Position numbers and translations under genes: made by a program. Shown one piece after another: positions 25,708 to 38,400 of a DNA stretch of 64,000 bases. Positions within the stretch are counted from its first letter, which is position 1, and every line of letters begins with the position of its first letter. Below the pieces are notes generated by a model. It was not told where the DNA came from. It ran no database searches and was given only the letters and a program-made list of their open reading frames with translations. The DNA is from Montifringilla adamsi (Eukaryota; Chordata; Aves; Passeriformes; Passeridae), in the NCBI GenBank assembly GCA_017590115.1, contig JAGGNK010006448.1, forward strand, positions 9,286,099 through 9,350,098. Reading direction: 5' to 3'.

Positions 25708-28035
25708 GTGATAACAACAATCACACTGTTAACGTGAATTATTTTGGTGCTGTTTAAGTATCAGAAAATCCTCACTGCAAGCATCAAAGAGTTAAGTATT
25801 CATGGCTTCAAAATCCTGTAATCTTCCTGTTTGAACTCCTTTACCCAGGTCCTGCAGACACATGTCAAGCAACCCATCATAGTCAGTTCTCATTGCTGTT
25901 ACCTAAAAGGATTCCCTGCTGCAGAACAGCCCTGTGCTGCAATAGGAATGGCAGGATCCTGGAAACAGACTCTTTTATAACAACAGGAGCTTCATTTGTA
26001 GTGCACATGTACTGTATGAGCAGTCCTGGGTTTCCTACCAGCATGCCTGAGCTTAATTACACCTGCTGTAGTCCTGAATCACCAGGCAAAGGCGTGGAGT
26101 AGTACTTCAGTGCCTTGCTGAATTCAAAGAACAGCTGAGATGGAGCCTGCAGACAACTAATGTGCTCCAAGAACAATGCACCCGGTGTTTCATGGGGTGA
26201 ACTGAGGGATTTCAAAGGAGCTGCCACAGAGACTACACATTGTTGAGAAGCCAAAGATACTGTTTTGTGTACTGCTCTTCTCTCTAACACTTGCACTTGG
26301 AGCTAAGCTTTTCAAAATTAAATGAAATATGAAGTCTCCTGGATTAAATTTTAACATCGGGAGGTTATTTGTTTGTTTTTCACCTGCTGGGTTGGGGTAT
26401 TTTCCAGTGTATACATCCATCATTTTTCTGCCTTGTAAATAAGTCTCTTTCAAATTTTCCTTCTTTCTGCAGGTTCCAATGTTTCCTTCATCTTTTGTGT
26501 GTTCACTGTTGCTGCCTAGCACAAGTGAAAATTGGGGTCAGCATTCTGGTTTACCCCCCAGAGTTGTTTCTGTATTCTGGAACTTCTGCTTCTTTTGCAG
26601 TTCACCTTTCTTATAATGCAAGGGTGGAAATTCTCTGGCTCCTGGGCAACTTCTGACTCTCAAGACATTCAAGGCACAAGACTTGCTACTGTCACAAGCT
26701 GTCACTTGTGACATCTTGCTTGAGAAGAGCAGTACTCCTCACGAGCCAAGGAGCCTCAGATGGCTTTAGAGATGAGAGTGTCTCTTCCTTCATGTAGTCA
26801 TTGCCATCTCAAGTGTCCCTGCAGCTGCATTCAGCATCCAGAATGTGTTTTAAGGCTCTCAACCAAATAAAAATAATTATTTTCCAACTAATTTTTGGGA
26901 AAGCTCCAAAATCTTACTTTGCCCTTGTTTTTAACTGCCTCAACTATATTCCATAGGTATTTTTTTCTGCTAGATCAGATAATTCATTTTGTCCACAGCT
27001 GCACTTGCATATTCTGCTAAACTTCTCAGCTCTTCATCCTCATAAAACCCTAGTTCTACATAAAAGTTAACTGTATCTGTTGACTGAAATCTCTCTTCCA
27101 CTGAATAAAATAACTGTTGAAAATGCATCAGAACAGAAATGCAGACCATAGAGAAAGTCACTGACAAGTTACACGAAATTTCTGTTTTCATATGATATTT
27201 TAGGCAAACTATAAGGTAGTCCAGCTTGTATATGATACATCTTTAAGACACAAAAAATGGAGAGTGCATATTAAATCATTTTTCAAGGTTTTTTTTGAGA
27301 CAGCATACTAATAAAAATATTCTACAGAAGAAACAGAGAAGGTGCTAGGGGGAACTTCCTACAGGGATTTAAAAATCTAGGGATAAGGAACATTGTAGTT
27401 AGCTTACCCTAACTTGAAGCAGCTTCAAAGAATAAACATGTCTTTATAAATAATATAATATTCAACCATGTTTGACCCCACCATAAAAATTTATGCCAGG
27501 ATTTCCCTTTGGATAATAAGTAAACACATCACATTTTCAAGTTACCTTTCCCAGAAACTCAAACAGAAGCTGTGTTATAACCTCACTGGGAAGGCAAGGC
27601 ATCACTCTCTGTATCTGAAATACTGCTGAACAAAAACACTCAAGGCAAGAAGCTTGAGATGTGGTGTGTCCATCACTTGAACTGCTTAACTCTTAGCTAC
27701 AGGGGTCAGGTTAAAACTGTGCCAAGTGTCATCCCCTGGGGCAGTGCCAAGGCGAAGTTCAGGAGACATTGTCTGCCATTCCTAATATATGGTCTGGATC
27801 AGACTGCATTGGCCTTGGCTCCCTTCACACACTGTATCTCTACAGGGCTTGCAGAGCGTGAAGTGTCCCTGCTGGCCCTTGTGACACATCCCAGACCTTG
27901 TAAAAGATATTCTCTGACTTTTAGTATTAATTTAGCAACCCAGCAAACTTCCTTCATGTTGTTTCAGACACTTTGAACTGAAAAACAAAAAGGAAAAAAA
28001 TCCAACCAAACTCCCACAAAATTATAATTATTTTC

Positions 28036-28079
28036 TAAAAAAAACAAACAAACAAAAAAAAACAAACAAAAAACAAACC
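28036..28079. repeat. (CAAA)n-like A-rich repeat
   Basis: A runs separated by single C, forming CAAA/CAAACA units. Confidence 0.9.
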
Positions 28080-28470
28080 ATGGCATGAAGCCCAGAAGAG
28101 ATCCAGAGCCAAGTTTGGTTTCAGCCAAGACGTAATACTTGGCCTCAAGACCAGAGGAAGGTCCCTTACCATGTTTTATTTAGCAGTAGAGAAGCAGTCA
28201 TTGCATCCTCCTATTCTATCATCTTCACAACATTAGCCAGTAGCAGATGTTAAGTGGAAATGTGTATGAAAAGGTTCCACAGGCATATCTTTCCAGATTG
28301 TAGAAATCCTCTGGTTCAGGATATCCAGGTTCAGATGTTGACTCCAGAACACTGTGCTTGATAGATGATTTTGTTCAGTACTACTATTTGGAACAACACA
28401 CACTTTCGATTTCTGGAACGCCTTGTCACAGATGAGCCCTACAACTTAATGTTCTGTCTCTGTAGGGAAT

Positions 28471-28487
28471 AAAAAAAAAAAAAAAAA
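28471..28487. repeat. A17 homopolymer
   Basis: Run of A followed by CCAAAAAACC-like sequence. Confidence 0.95.
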
Positions 28488-29156
28488 CCAAAAAACCAAA
28501 CTTTCCACCATTTAAAAACATACTGTGCAATAGTTTCATTGGGTGAGACCTTGAATTTCTTTTCACTAAAGAGAGCTTATCTACAAAGCTCCTTCTCTCT
28601 CAAACTCTTCCATGGCAGAAACATACTGTCTTATGTTTCTTATCTTCCCTAATTTATTGTGGGCCTTTCTTGTCCTACTTAAGTCCTGTGGACTTTACTG
28701 CATACCTTAATCAAGCTGTGGATGATTATATGTTGTTTTAAATATATATATTAAAAAACCCAACATATATACATTATATGCAGTGGATACACCATAGCAA
28801 AATAATTTCCTTTCTTAATAGGTCTACCATTTTCTAACATTGCACTGCACTTTGACCTATTGAACATTGAGCTGATGTTGTCAGAGAACTGCCACAAGGT
28901 CTCCAGGACTTCTGCAAGAGAGTCATGGACAAATTACAGCTCAAATGTGTATATATATTCAACAGATCATCACCTGTTTTTTCTGTTAATTTTTAATAAC
29001 CTGTAAAGAAACTAATTAATCATTTCAAAATAATATTAAGGTACAAGAATGTATACATTTATCAAAAAATACCAATTTTTCTCATGTTACCAACTTCATT
29101 GAACAAATTATATTTACCTACAAGAATAAAATGCAAACTTTTGTCCATTAGTTAAA

Positions 29157-29196
29157 CTAGTTAGTTAAACTCCTAACTAGTTAGTTAAACTCCTAA
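29157..29196. repeat. 20-bp tandem duplication, two copies
   Basis: The unit CTAGTTAGTTAAACTCCTAA occurs at 29157-29176 and again at 29177-29196. A partial GTTAAACTAG lies just upstream. The copies are identical, which suggests a recent local duplication. Confidence 0.9.
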
Positions 29197-31114
29197 CTCT
29201 TTCAAATCTATGATCCTATGTTGTGCTGATGCCTTAAGGCTGATTCTGCACTACTTGCAAACTACAAATCAAGACCAAAAATAACTCAGATAACATGACT
29301 GACCAACTCAATATACCAGCTTCTACTTACACAATATAATAGTGGTTATAGAGAAACACAATTCCCTATTATTAATAGCAGCTGCAGTGGCACCTATTTA
29401 TTTCTCTGTATTACTCATAACAAAACAGTAGCATTTTATGCCTCCTTTACTTTCATGTAAATGACTTCATAAGCAACAAGACAATCACTTTTTCAACTCG
29501 CTCTAGTTTAATGCCCCCTGAGGCTGTGCAAGACAAGATTTTTGTCCCACATAACTTACTTTTACACTGAAAAGACAGTAATGTATGAAAATAAATAAAT
29601 ATTTAAGGAGATTGTGTGAGGCAAAGATTTTAAACAGGTAAGAGCAAAGAAGGAACTTTCTGTCATGTAATCAGCCTCCCCTGGCTACTACTTGAATTGC
29701 TTCAAATAAACATTGTTGCAAAAATACTACTTCAACAGCAAAGAAATAACAGAATTCTATGTGGCAACCATTTCCCAAACAGAGGATCAAAGAAGTCTCT
29801 GTGGACCAATACAGTGCATTCCTGACAGAAAACAATAACATGTATTTAAAGCAACTGAAGAAAGAGAGCATCCAACTTTTATTCAAAATAAATTAATAAT
29901 ATATTTAATTATTCATTAAATATTTTCCTATCAAACTCTACATTTTCTTATCCTGAAACTATAGTTCATATGTAAAATAAAAGGAAACTTTTTGTAAATC
30001 ATCATTTAAATATAATTTTATTACTTTTCTACTGAATTACACTCCATCCAACAATAACTGTCTTTACTGTATCTTTACTTAATAACTCACTTTTCATATT
30101 ATTCAAGTGCTTTCAGGGCTTTGGAATTATGTTTCTTGGGTTTGATTTTTTTCACTTCTAATATAACCATTTTACAGAGTCTCCAAAGAAAAAGTAGAAA
30201 GGAGTTGGCACAATAAAATAAAAATGGCAGAATAATGTAAAGAGCTGATTTTTGGAAAGGGCCACTCTGTGAGACTTGAAAGTTATCATTATCCCTATAG
30301 GGCAATTCAATTTGAAATTTCTGAACTTAGTTATACACTTTATAAGGCATTCTAAAGATGAGAAGACTATTTGGAGCTTTAAGAAAGTGTTGGTGGCATT
30401 TAAACAAAAGACTACCCACTCTTTTGCATAAATTTGTTTCAGCATATTATCCTTGCGTAAACAGGACTACCAATTCCTTCCTAAGAGTAGGTAAGTACTG
30501 AATAAGTATTTTTTAAAAAATCAGAGAAACAGCTTTCTATGATTTTCTAGGTGACTTTATTTGATCTCAAGATATAAAGGATCTAGGCAAAAAGTGTGGG
30601 TTTTAGTTCAGTCTTTCCCCACTCTTTCTTGTAATATACAAATGTGCTATTGTCAGCTGGGACCACTACTTGCTTTTGCAATATAATGCATAGCCTCATC
30701 GTATATTTCTTCACATTTAAAGTAATGTTCAAAAAGGGATCAGAGAATAGTGAAATTCCAGGGCTGAGGTCAACACAGATGCACCCAGTAAAGGCTATTT
30801 TTTATTTTGGTTCACTACCTGAGGAAAATCCCACTGTTTGTGCTTGATAAAGAGAAGTCGCTGCGTACCTGAGTACAACATTCACAGTCCTGACAGTAGA
30901 GCAGAGACTGGTAGGCTCCCAGACAGGCAACATGTGCAGAATTTCAGGATCTCCACTTCCATTTCTGGATCAGAAGCTGTTTGATGGCTTGATATATGAC
31001 ATTTATAGGTACACACCATTTGGATAAGGAGAACAGCTGCAAAGGATTCCAAATCCCATTTTCTACTAACCTTAAGGCATCCTTTTTCTTGCTGCTTTAA
31101 ACACTAGAAATTTG

Positions 31115-32207
31115 TGTCATGGGTTGATGCTGGCCAGATGTCAGGCATCCACAAAAGCCACTCACTGACTACCCTCTGCAACTGGACAGACGAGAGAAAA
31201 TTTAACAAAGGGTTCATGGGTTGAGATAAGGACAGAGAGAGATCACTCATCAAATACCATCATGGGTAAAACAGCCTCAACTTAGAGATACGAAGAGAAT
31301 TTCTTACTTTAAAATTCAGAGCAGAATAATGAGAAGTAAAATAAGCCCTCAAAAAACACCTCATTCCCACCCCTCCCCCCTTCCCAGCTTTACCTCCTAC
31401 TCCAGAGGCACAGGGAGACAGGGCATGGAGGTTATGGTCAGTTCATCACCTGAGGCTTCTCCCACTGCTCAGAGAGAGGAGTCATTCCCCTGCTGCACAG
31501 TGAGGTCCCTTCCACAGGACACAGCTCTCCACAAACTTCTCTGATGTGGCTCCATCTCACTAGCAGCAGCCCTGGGCAACCTGCAGAATATGGGTCCATC
31601 CCATGGGCAACAGTCCTCCCAAAATTACTGCAGTGTGGGTCACTCTTCCACTGTAGTGGGTGCAGTCCTCCAAGGACAGGCTGCTCCAGCCTGGGACCAG
31701 GGCCTCTCTCCACAGGTCTCCCATGGGGTCACAGCCCCCTCCAGGTTTCCACCAGTTTCAGCACAGGCACCTCAACAGGCTGCCGCTGTAACTCTCCATC
31801 TCTGTGGACCTTCATGAGCTGCAGGGGCACAGCTGCCTCACCATGGTCTGCACCACAGCCTGCAGGGGAATCTCAGCTCTGGTGCCTGCAGCACCTCCTT
31901 CCCCTCCTTCTGCACTGACCTTGGTGTCTGCAGGGCTGCTCTTCTCATGTGTTCTCAGTCCACGCTTCTCTGGCTGCATATAGAACTGTCCTCTCTGTTC
32001 TGATATCACACAGACATTGCCACCATTTCTAATTAGCCCAGCCTTGGCCAGAGGCATGTCCATCTTTGGAGCCACCAGGGACTGGCTCTGTTGGACACTG
32101 AGGAAGTTTCTGGCAGCTTCTTACAGGAGCCGCCCCTGTAGCCCTCCAACTACCAAACCCATGGCCACACAAACCCAATACAATTTGATCAAATCAAAAT
32201 CATGACA
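31115..32207 (-). mobile_element. solo LTR of an avian ERVL-type element, 1.09 kb
   Basis: On the minus strand the element begins TGTCATGATTTTG (complement ending at 32207) and ends ATCAACCCATGACA (complement starting at 31115), so it has TG...CA ends with a short shared TGTCATG inverted terminus. The GC-rich middle has repeated modules (CTGCAGG/GGAGCAG-like blocks, CCCATGGG) typical of long avian ERVL LTRs. The reverse complement of TTCATGGGTTGAGATAAGG (31213-31231) matches the conserved R/U5 part. The flanks ATTTG and ATGAT do not match, so no target-site duplication is seen. Frames of up to 124 codons inside (31544-31918, plus; 31713-31438, minus) are by-products of the GC-rich modules. 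Confidence 0.9.
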
Positions 32208-35200
32208 ATGATTTTAAGCTGCATAAAGGTTATAACGTACCTAAAAGGATATTTTCAGTCCAAGGACCTTAAAACTCTGACAATACAATACACACTGCTG
32301 TTTTTATTGCCCACAACTTACAGGGTTTGGCTGGAAAACAAAGAAAAATAAATTCTTCACAGTAATTGTCTCTATGAATTTGATGGCTAGAGATCTATCC
32401 AGTGTGAATAACCCATGCTATATTCTGCATGCCTGGATCTTTCCAATCAGTGGAAAGTTAGCCGTGAGTTTGTCACATTCTTGTTCTATCAGGCCAAACT
32501 AAAGACCTTACATGAACATACATTTAAATATTTCCCAGAAAAAATTATACTGTTTCTTCATAACATAAGAGAGACAGTTTATTGATACCAGTGTTCATCC
32601 TCCTTTTCCTTCTGAAAACGTTTTTGCCACAACTTTTAGGAATAGAAAATCACATGAAAGCTGGAGAAATGCAGGGTCAAATCTAAGATGGGGAAGAAGT
32701 TGCCTTTAGTTAGCTGCTACCTGATTATGTAAAAACAGACACAATATTCTTACCCGACGAAATAAGTACTACCTTTCACAGTCTTTCCCTAGGTGAAATG
32801 GTTAAATTATCAGACTCCCAGTTTGAAAATTTAGTATTTACATACTGGCATCAGGCTTTTCAAGGCATAGATTAACAGCAGAAAAAAACCTGCCCAGACA
32901 TAATTACCATATTAAAAGACAGCAGGTAGCAAGCTTTTGGAAGATTTTTTACTTAGAACACAGCAGAGGGTAAAATTAATTTCTCAATTATCTTAAGTCA
33001 ACCTGTTAGAGCACACTTCTGAGTCACAGGTACACTTATCAACAGCATCAATTTTTCACTAGATTTCTCCATTTTTTCAGTCTCAAAAAAGTTAGCTAGA
33101 CCTACTGGTGAGCATTAATCACAGTTAACATTGTGCATTTTTTCAAAGTATACTTTTTCAAAGCCAAACTCTATTAGGCAGAAGTAGGAGTGAGAAAATG
33201 TATCAAGAGGAATTTTTTGTTATTCCATTTGCCACCTCCTACTCATCTCTCCTCCTAATTCCCCCTCTCACCCTGCTCCTCCTCTTCTTCCTGGAAAGTA
33301 TCACATATAAAATTCCACAAGTTCTTAATTAAATGGAACTAGGTTGGTAGAAATTATCAAAAAATCTAATATGATTTACTGGCAATTTAAAGATAACTAA
33401 ATATACCTACTTATATATTTAAGCATTTCTAAAAATGGTCAATTAATTTTCTCAGAACAAACCTTACATCCCACAAGGCCAGATGACTGACATAGTACTC
33501 AGTATGCTGGAGGCTTATTCAGCACCTTGTTCATCGAAACAGACCAATTTAGTATTCTTTACAAGTTCATTAGTATGTTCAAATGAGTAAGCACTTGGCA
33601 AACAAATGTGTTGAACCACATAGTAATCACCATGCAATATCTAAAAAAGTGAAAACATCTGAACATCTGAATTTGTCACTCTTTGCTTTAGAGAAGCAGA
33701 GCTGTAAGGATAATAAGTCATCTGGCTCTAGCAATACTTATCTGTGGAGAACTCTCATTCAGACCACTGGCAGTTAGATAACAGTACAAGCCACAAAAAG
33801 AGAGAGAAACAAACAAATCAAACTATTTTCAGAGGCACCCATAGGCTATTAGAGCTAAGATTTGCCCATGTTAGCTCTGATAAAATCTCAAATGGCTTGT
33901 ATAACCATCACACTAAAGACTACTGATTTTCTTGCTATTAATAATGAAAATGCCATTAACATCTGAAACAGAAAGACAGGAAAAGAGGAAAGATGTACTT
34001 CTGGAAGGAATTAAACACTTCTGAAGATCATTAAAGTTGATGTCAAGCTTTTTATTGGAAACACTGAGGCTGAACTTTCAATTAATGAAGCTCAGCTTTT
34101 GGATTTGGGCTTGATTAATTAAGCCTGTAACTGAACAAAAATAATAGCAGCAATGAAGAAAATGCAGAGCTCAAAAACGGATTGTCAGTGGCAGAAAAGG
34201 CATGAACACTCTGTGAATTCATTTGGAAATTCAAGGAAGTAGAATATCAATAAATTCAGTCACGATACTGAACTTAAGCAGATGGACTCCTGATTTCACT
34301 GTAACTCTGTGGTTACACCTGAGCACCTGACCAGTGCTACAGATCCAAGGGCAGGGACCTGTATGATCTATGGCTTTCATGGCTTATAACTACAGGTGCA
34401 GCTCTACAGCATCCATTGTGGGGTGGCACAGATGTGTGTCCAAGTGGCTTGGCACAGCACCCAGGCCATTCCCAGAATCTGCTGCTCTCAGCCAGTGTTT
34501 TCTATGTTTATATCTAGAGCTGACACTGGAAGACTCATAATTGCAATGAGAATTGCAAATAATTCAGCTTTGAGAGGCAACTCTTCTGCCAGTTTCTCCG
34601 TTTTTCTTAGCTGAGAGAGCAGAAATGCTGACATTCCTTTAGCTTACCTTTAGCATGCATAATATGAAAATTCTGCCATCTGTTAATAAAACACTGAGTT
34701 CTAAAACCACAAACAACTATAGAAATGCATAATCATGTTGTGCAGGTTGTTTATGTGCATGAATGTCAGAGGTATCAATAAGAACATAGAAGGCACACAG
34801 CACTAAAAGCAGCAGGTTTGCAATAGTAGCCCATGAGTCTTTCTCACTGTATGACTTGAATTTCAAGTCAGGAAAATGATAACAGAGGATCCAACAGTCT
34901 TTCTCTTGAATAGAGATATTAATATTTAGTTTGAGACGTTTCGATTTGCAAATCTTCACATTTAATAATTGCATGGCTACTGATACAAAATAATAATCCA
35001 TACTACTTATGTTTCTGTAGAATTCTCCCATACATTAATATGTGGATGTACACACAGCCTGTAGACACAATCTTGCTACAGTACCAAACTCCATTTTAGA
35101 AAACCAACACAAATAGGAGTTATAAAATAGAAACTCATTTTCATTCTTCAGGGCGTATAATAATAATGTGATTAAAAGAAAAAACTTTTTTCCCGTAGAC

Positions 35201-35229
35201 ACACTGTACCTGCTGACTGAAAGATTTCC
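32208..35229. other. AT-rich non-coding sequence
   Basis: About 3 kb, frames no longer than 104 codons (35031-34717, minus) with no domain. It holds an 18-bp imperfect palindrome GGCTTGATTAATTAAGCC at 34108-34125 with overlapping TAAT/ATTA cores. No gene or transposon recognised. Confidence 0.45.
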
Positions 35230-35496
35230 TGTGTCAGGTATCTGGGATGGGCCAGACTTGTACCCATCTTTAAGAAGGGTAGAAAAGAGCACCTTGGGAG
35301 CTACTGACCTGTCAGCCTCACCTCTGTGTCTGGGAAGATCATGGAGCAGATCCTCCTAGAAGCTGTGCTAAGGCAAATGGAGAACAGGGAGCTGATTCCA
35401 GACAGACAGCAAGGTGTCTTCAAGTATACAAGTGGGTGGACTAGATGGCATTTAAAACATCCTCTTCCAGCTCAAATATTCTATGATTTTAATAAT
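35230..35496 (+). mobile_element. CR1 LINE, internally deleted: reverse-transcriptase fragment joined to 3' end
   Basis: The left part (about 35240-35420) encodes a CR1 ORF2 reverse-transcriptase segment. One frame reads [20 protein letters not shown] (from 35332), and the preceding segment up to it lies in another frame ([14 protein letters not shown] as translated), so there is a frameshift around 35320. At about 35425 the sequence jumps to the CR1 3' end (GTGGACTAGATGGCATTTAAA, then TTCCAGCTCAAATATTCTATG, ending near 35496). The rest of the reverse transcriptase and most of the 3' UTR are missing. The 74-codon frame 35326-35550 is this relic and not a host gene. Confidence 0.9.
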
Positions 35497-38400
35497 TACT
35501 ATGCCACTCAGTATGACACTTTCCTTGATTCTGATCCCATGTATGAGTAAGGAAGATCTAAATACTGGTTGTTTTGAGGAAGTAACTTAGCTTTTTTTTC
35601 ACATATACCAAAGAGCAATTATTTACAGTAGAGAATCAGTCTTGTCAAATAACCTCATTTGGAATACCAGATTTGTGTCCAGGGCCATGGGTTTTGATAC
35701 AGAAGCCAAAATTTACTTCATGGGTTAGTATGTGACAGAAAGTGGGAAGAAGATGCTCAGAGCAAGTGAGAACAAGGTGTCATATATACTATTTCCATTG
35801 CTGTTTACTGAAAGAAAGGGTTACCCTAGCTCAATTTTATTTCTTGTATTTGCTTCTATTTGCAATATTCAGATATTTGCAATATTGCAGATATTTAATA
35901 TATTCAACAATGACAGTAAGTAGTCAGTGGTGGTACCTTGAGAAGCAGGACTATATCTTCATCCTAATGGCACTAGAAACTATTAATTTTAAGAACACTC
36001 TTTTTCCTTTCCCTTTCCTTCCCTTCCCTTCCCTTCCCCCAGAGAGACTGGAGAGCAGATATCTGGTTTACACTAAAAGGGAGAAATATTACTTTCCTGC
36101 ACAATTAATCCCATAATCATTTTTAGGATTCTCAAGATTAAATAGAAGAATTAAGGTAATAAAGCATGTAAATGGGCATTATAGAAGTAAAACATTTTCA
36201 AAATCAGATAAGAGACTGGAAATTAAATGAAATTCAGAATTGCTATAAAATATAATAAAAGACAGGTGTTTAACAATTAAAAAGGATGATCATTGTAACT
36301 GGGGCAGCTGAAAATGGTAAGAGAACAGATGTTCCTTAATAGTGCTTCCATATGAGTTCTATTTTAACAAAGAATGCTTGGTTTTCATTTTCTTCCCTGA
36401 AAATACTGCACTACAGCTAACTAGTAAAAAAATTGGAAGCTAGAGATAATAGTTTCATTACCAGTTTCATAATACTATAAAATTGCACAATAAAAATAAT
36501 TGTGCAATGCTTTTAAACATCAGTTAGGAGCTATTGCATAGTTATTTGCTAGACTTACTGAACATTAAATAATTCTTCTCAACTACAATTTCTAAAAACC
36601 ATCAGACGGTGGAGGAAATGAACAAAAAATTCTTCCGGAGAATCATCTGTTGACTTGATGAAAGTGCTTTCCTCCCTCATTCTTTCTGATCCTAACAAGT
36701 CCTAATGATAAAATATCTCACTTAATATTAGTCTCTGTTTCCAGAAGACATTTTAATGACCAGGTATTTTACATTATTTATTTTCCTATTGGTGAAATAT
36801 TTAGAAGAATTATATTTGCACTCTAGCATTTCATAACACTACATTTATAAGGATGATTCACATTTTTAACAGGGTAATTTTAGAGAGATTTTCTAATGAC
36901 CAATGCTGGCATTATACACATACAAATGTACAACAGACATAAGGTTAGATATTTTAGATTTAGTTTTTTATTTTTGCAAATGTCATTTCACACACAGCTT
37001 GAGTGAAGAGGCATGTTTATATTCTTGATTGATTACCTTACCACCAAAGAATCTGACAGCAAGCTGAAGAGAAAGGTTTCCCACTTCTGTAGATTTATGT
37101 CTATATCCAGAAGTGATACTGTAGATAATATATTATAGATCACAGAGATATGTCAAAACACATTTTAAAAAATACATGAAATATAATGATGAAAAATACA
37201 CATGAAATAAAATATTTACCTCAAACTTATCTGTACTTGATGCAAATATTTTTTTCTTTTTTTCTCCCTTTTCCTAATATAATTCTCATCTGCCTTCAGA
37301 GTTGCTGCCTAGTCAGCTTCCACAAAGCATGCAAACTGACTGGCAGGATTACACAGACTACTGAGAAGAGGCCTGTGATGTTCTCTGATGGCATGACCTA
37401 ACACCCAAGTGAGAAAGTACAGACATCAGCTGTTGAGTCCATTGGCTGTTCCAAAGAAGTGCTCCTGGTGGGACCACAATAACCATTTATTGAGTTTGCT
37501 ATGAGCTGGCCAAAAGTACATCATTTACACATTGTTCACAGTGTTGTTCACAAATTTAAGAGAATTATCAGAAAACTGCACCTGAATTTGTCCTTTTTTT
37601 ATGCAATTGGAATTTATTGCAGATTAATTAATTTGAGGGAGAAAATACTAATCTTTCTAGAAGATACATGTTCAGAAGTAAAATATCCATATTGAGTCTT
37701 AACCTGATGAACAGAGATTTCTGTCTTCAGTGCTGTTAGTAAGATCTAATACAGTTCTCATGGGCCTAAAATTCAGAGATGACAAAGCATAGATTTTAGA
37801 TGCCTCAGGGGTGATTTAAGCTTATATACTATGTTGAGGAAAATATTGGGACAAAGGAAATTATTCTTGTGTCAATGTTGAACTCTTGTTTTTTAATTTC
37901 CTGAAAAGGGATTGAAAGTTTCATTCTGAAAAAAACAGAACTGAATGATGTGGAGTCAAAAAATGGCATCAAACCAGCTTCTAATCAGCTTCTAATGTCA
38001 CCTTTTGAAAGGAAGATAAAACACCATGATAAGATAATGGAAGACAGGAAAATGTGAAAGAAAGGTGTGAATAATATAAAGCAACAGATAAATTTGTCTA
38101 ATAACTGAGGTAAAACTATAAAGTGACATGGCTTTCTCAGTCTGCTTAGATGCATGTGGTCAAACAAACCACATAATAAAATTAAGATGGATTTTTGCTT
38201 TCAGTAATTGAATTTACTAATAATTATTTGGAGAAAAAATCTTTTCAAAGCAAAGCAACAGTATACTGTTTACATCATTATTAGCAATGTAATTTGGTAT
38301 TTAATTTAAGCATTTAGAAGGGCACAAATTGTTTCAACTGCATAAAAAGATTTTTGGTGTGAAGTATAACTTGGTACTAAGATTAAATTATTCTGTTGTC

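Larger units (their letters stand above)
22803..31114. other. non-coding sequence with simple repeats
   Basis: More than 8 kb with no recognisable gene or transposon. Open frames reach 110 codons (26522-26190, minus) and 105 codons (27659-27976, plus), neither with a recognisable domain. A 91-codon frame at 24150-24425 has somewhat balanced composition but no splice context that I can defend. Simple repeats are listed separately. Confidence 0.4.

Noticed and set aside
27659..27976. 105-codon plus-strand open frame
   Set aside because: No recognised family and nothing to support transcription; consistent with chance in a slightly GC-richer patch.
29512..29530. Second possible CTCF motif on the minus strand (reverse of TGCCCCCTGAGG)
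   Set aside because: Three core positions disagree with the consensus; the match is not better than chance.
31438..32075. Several open frames of 75 to 124 codons on both strands
   Set aside because: They lie in the GC-rich modules of a solo LTR and are open because of composition.
37474..37500. Short similarity to the LTR R region at 4.44 kb (AATAACCATTTA)
   Set aside because: Only about a dozen bases match and the flanks do not resemble an LTR.
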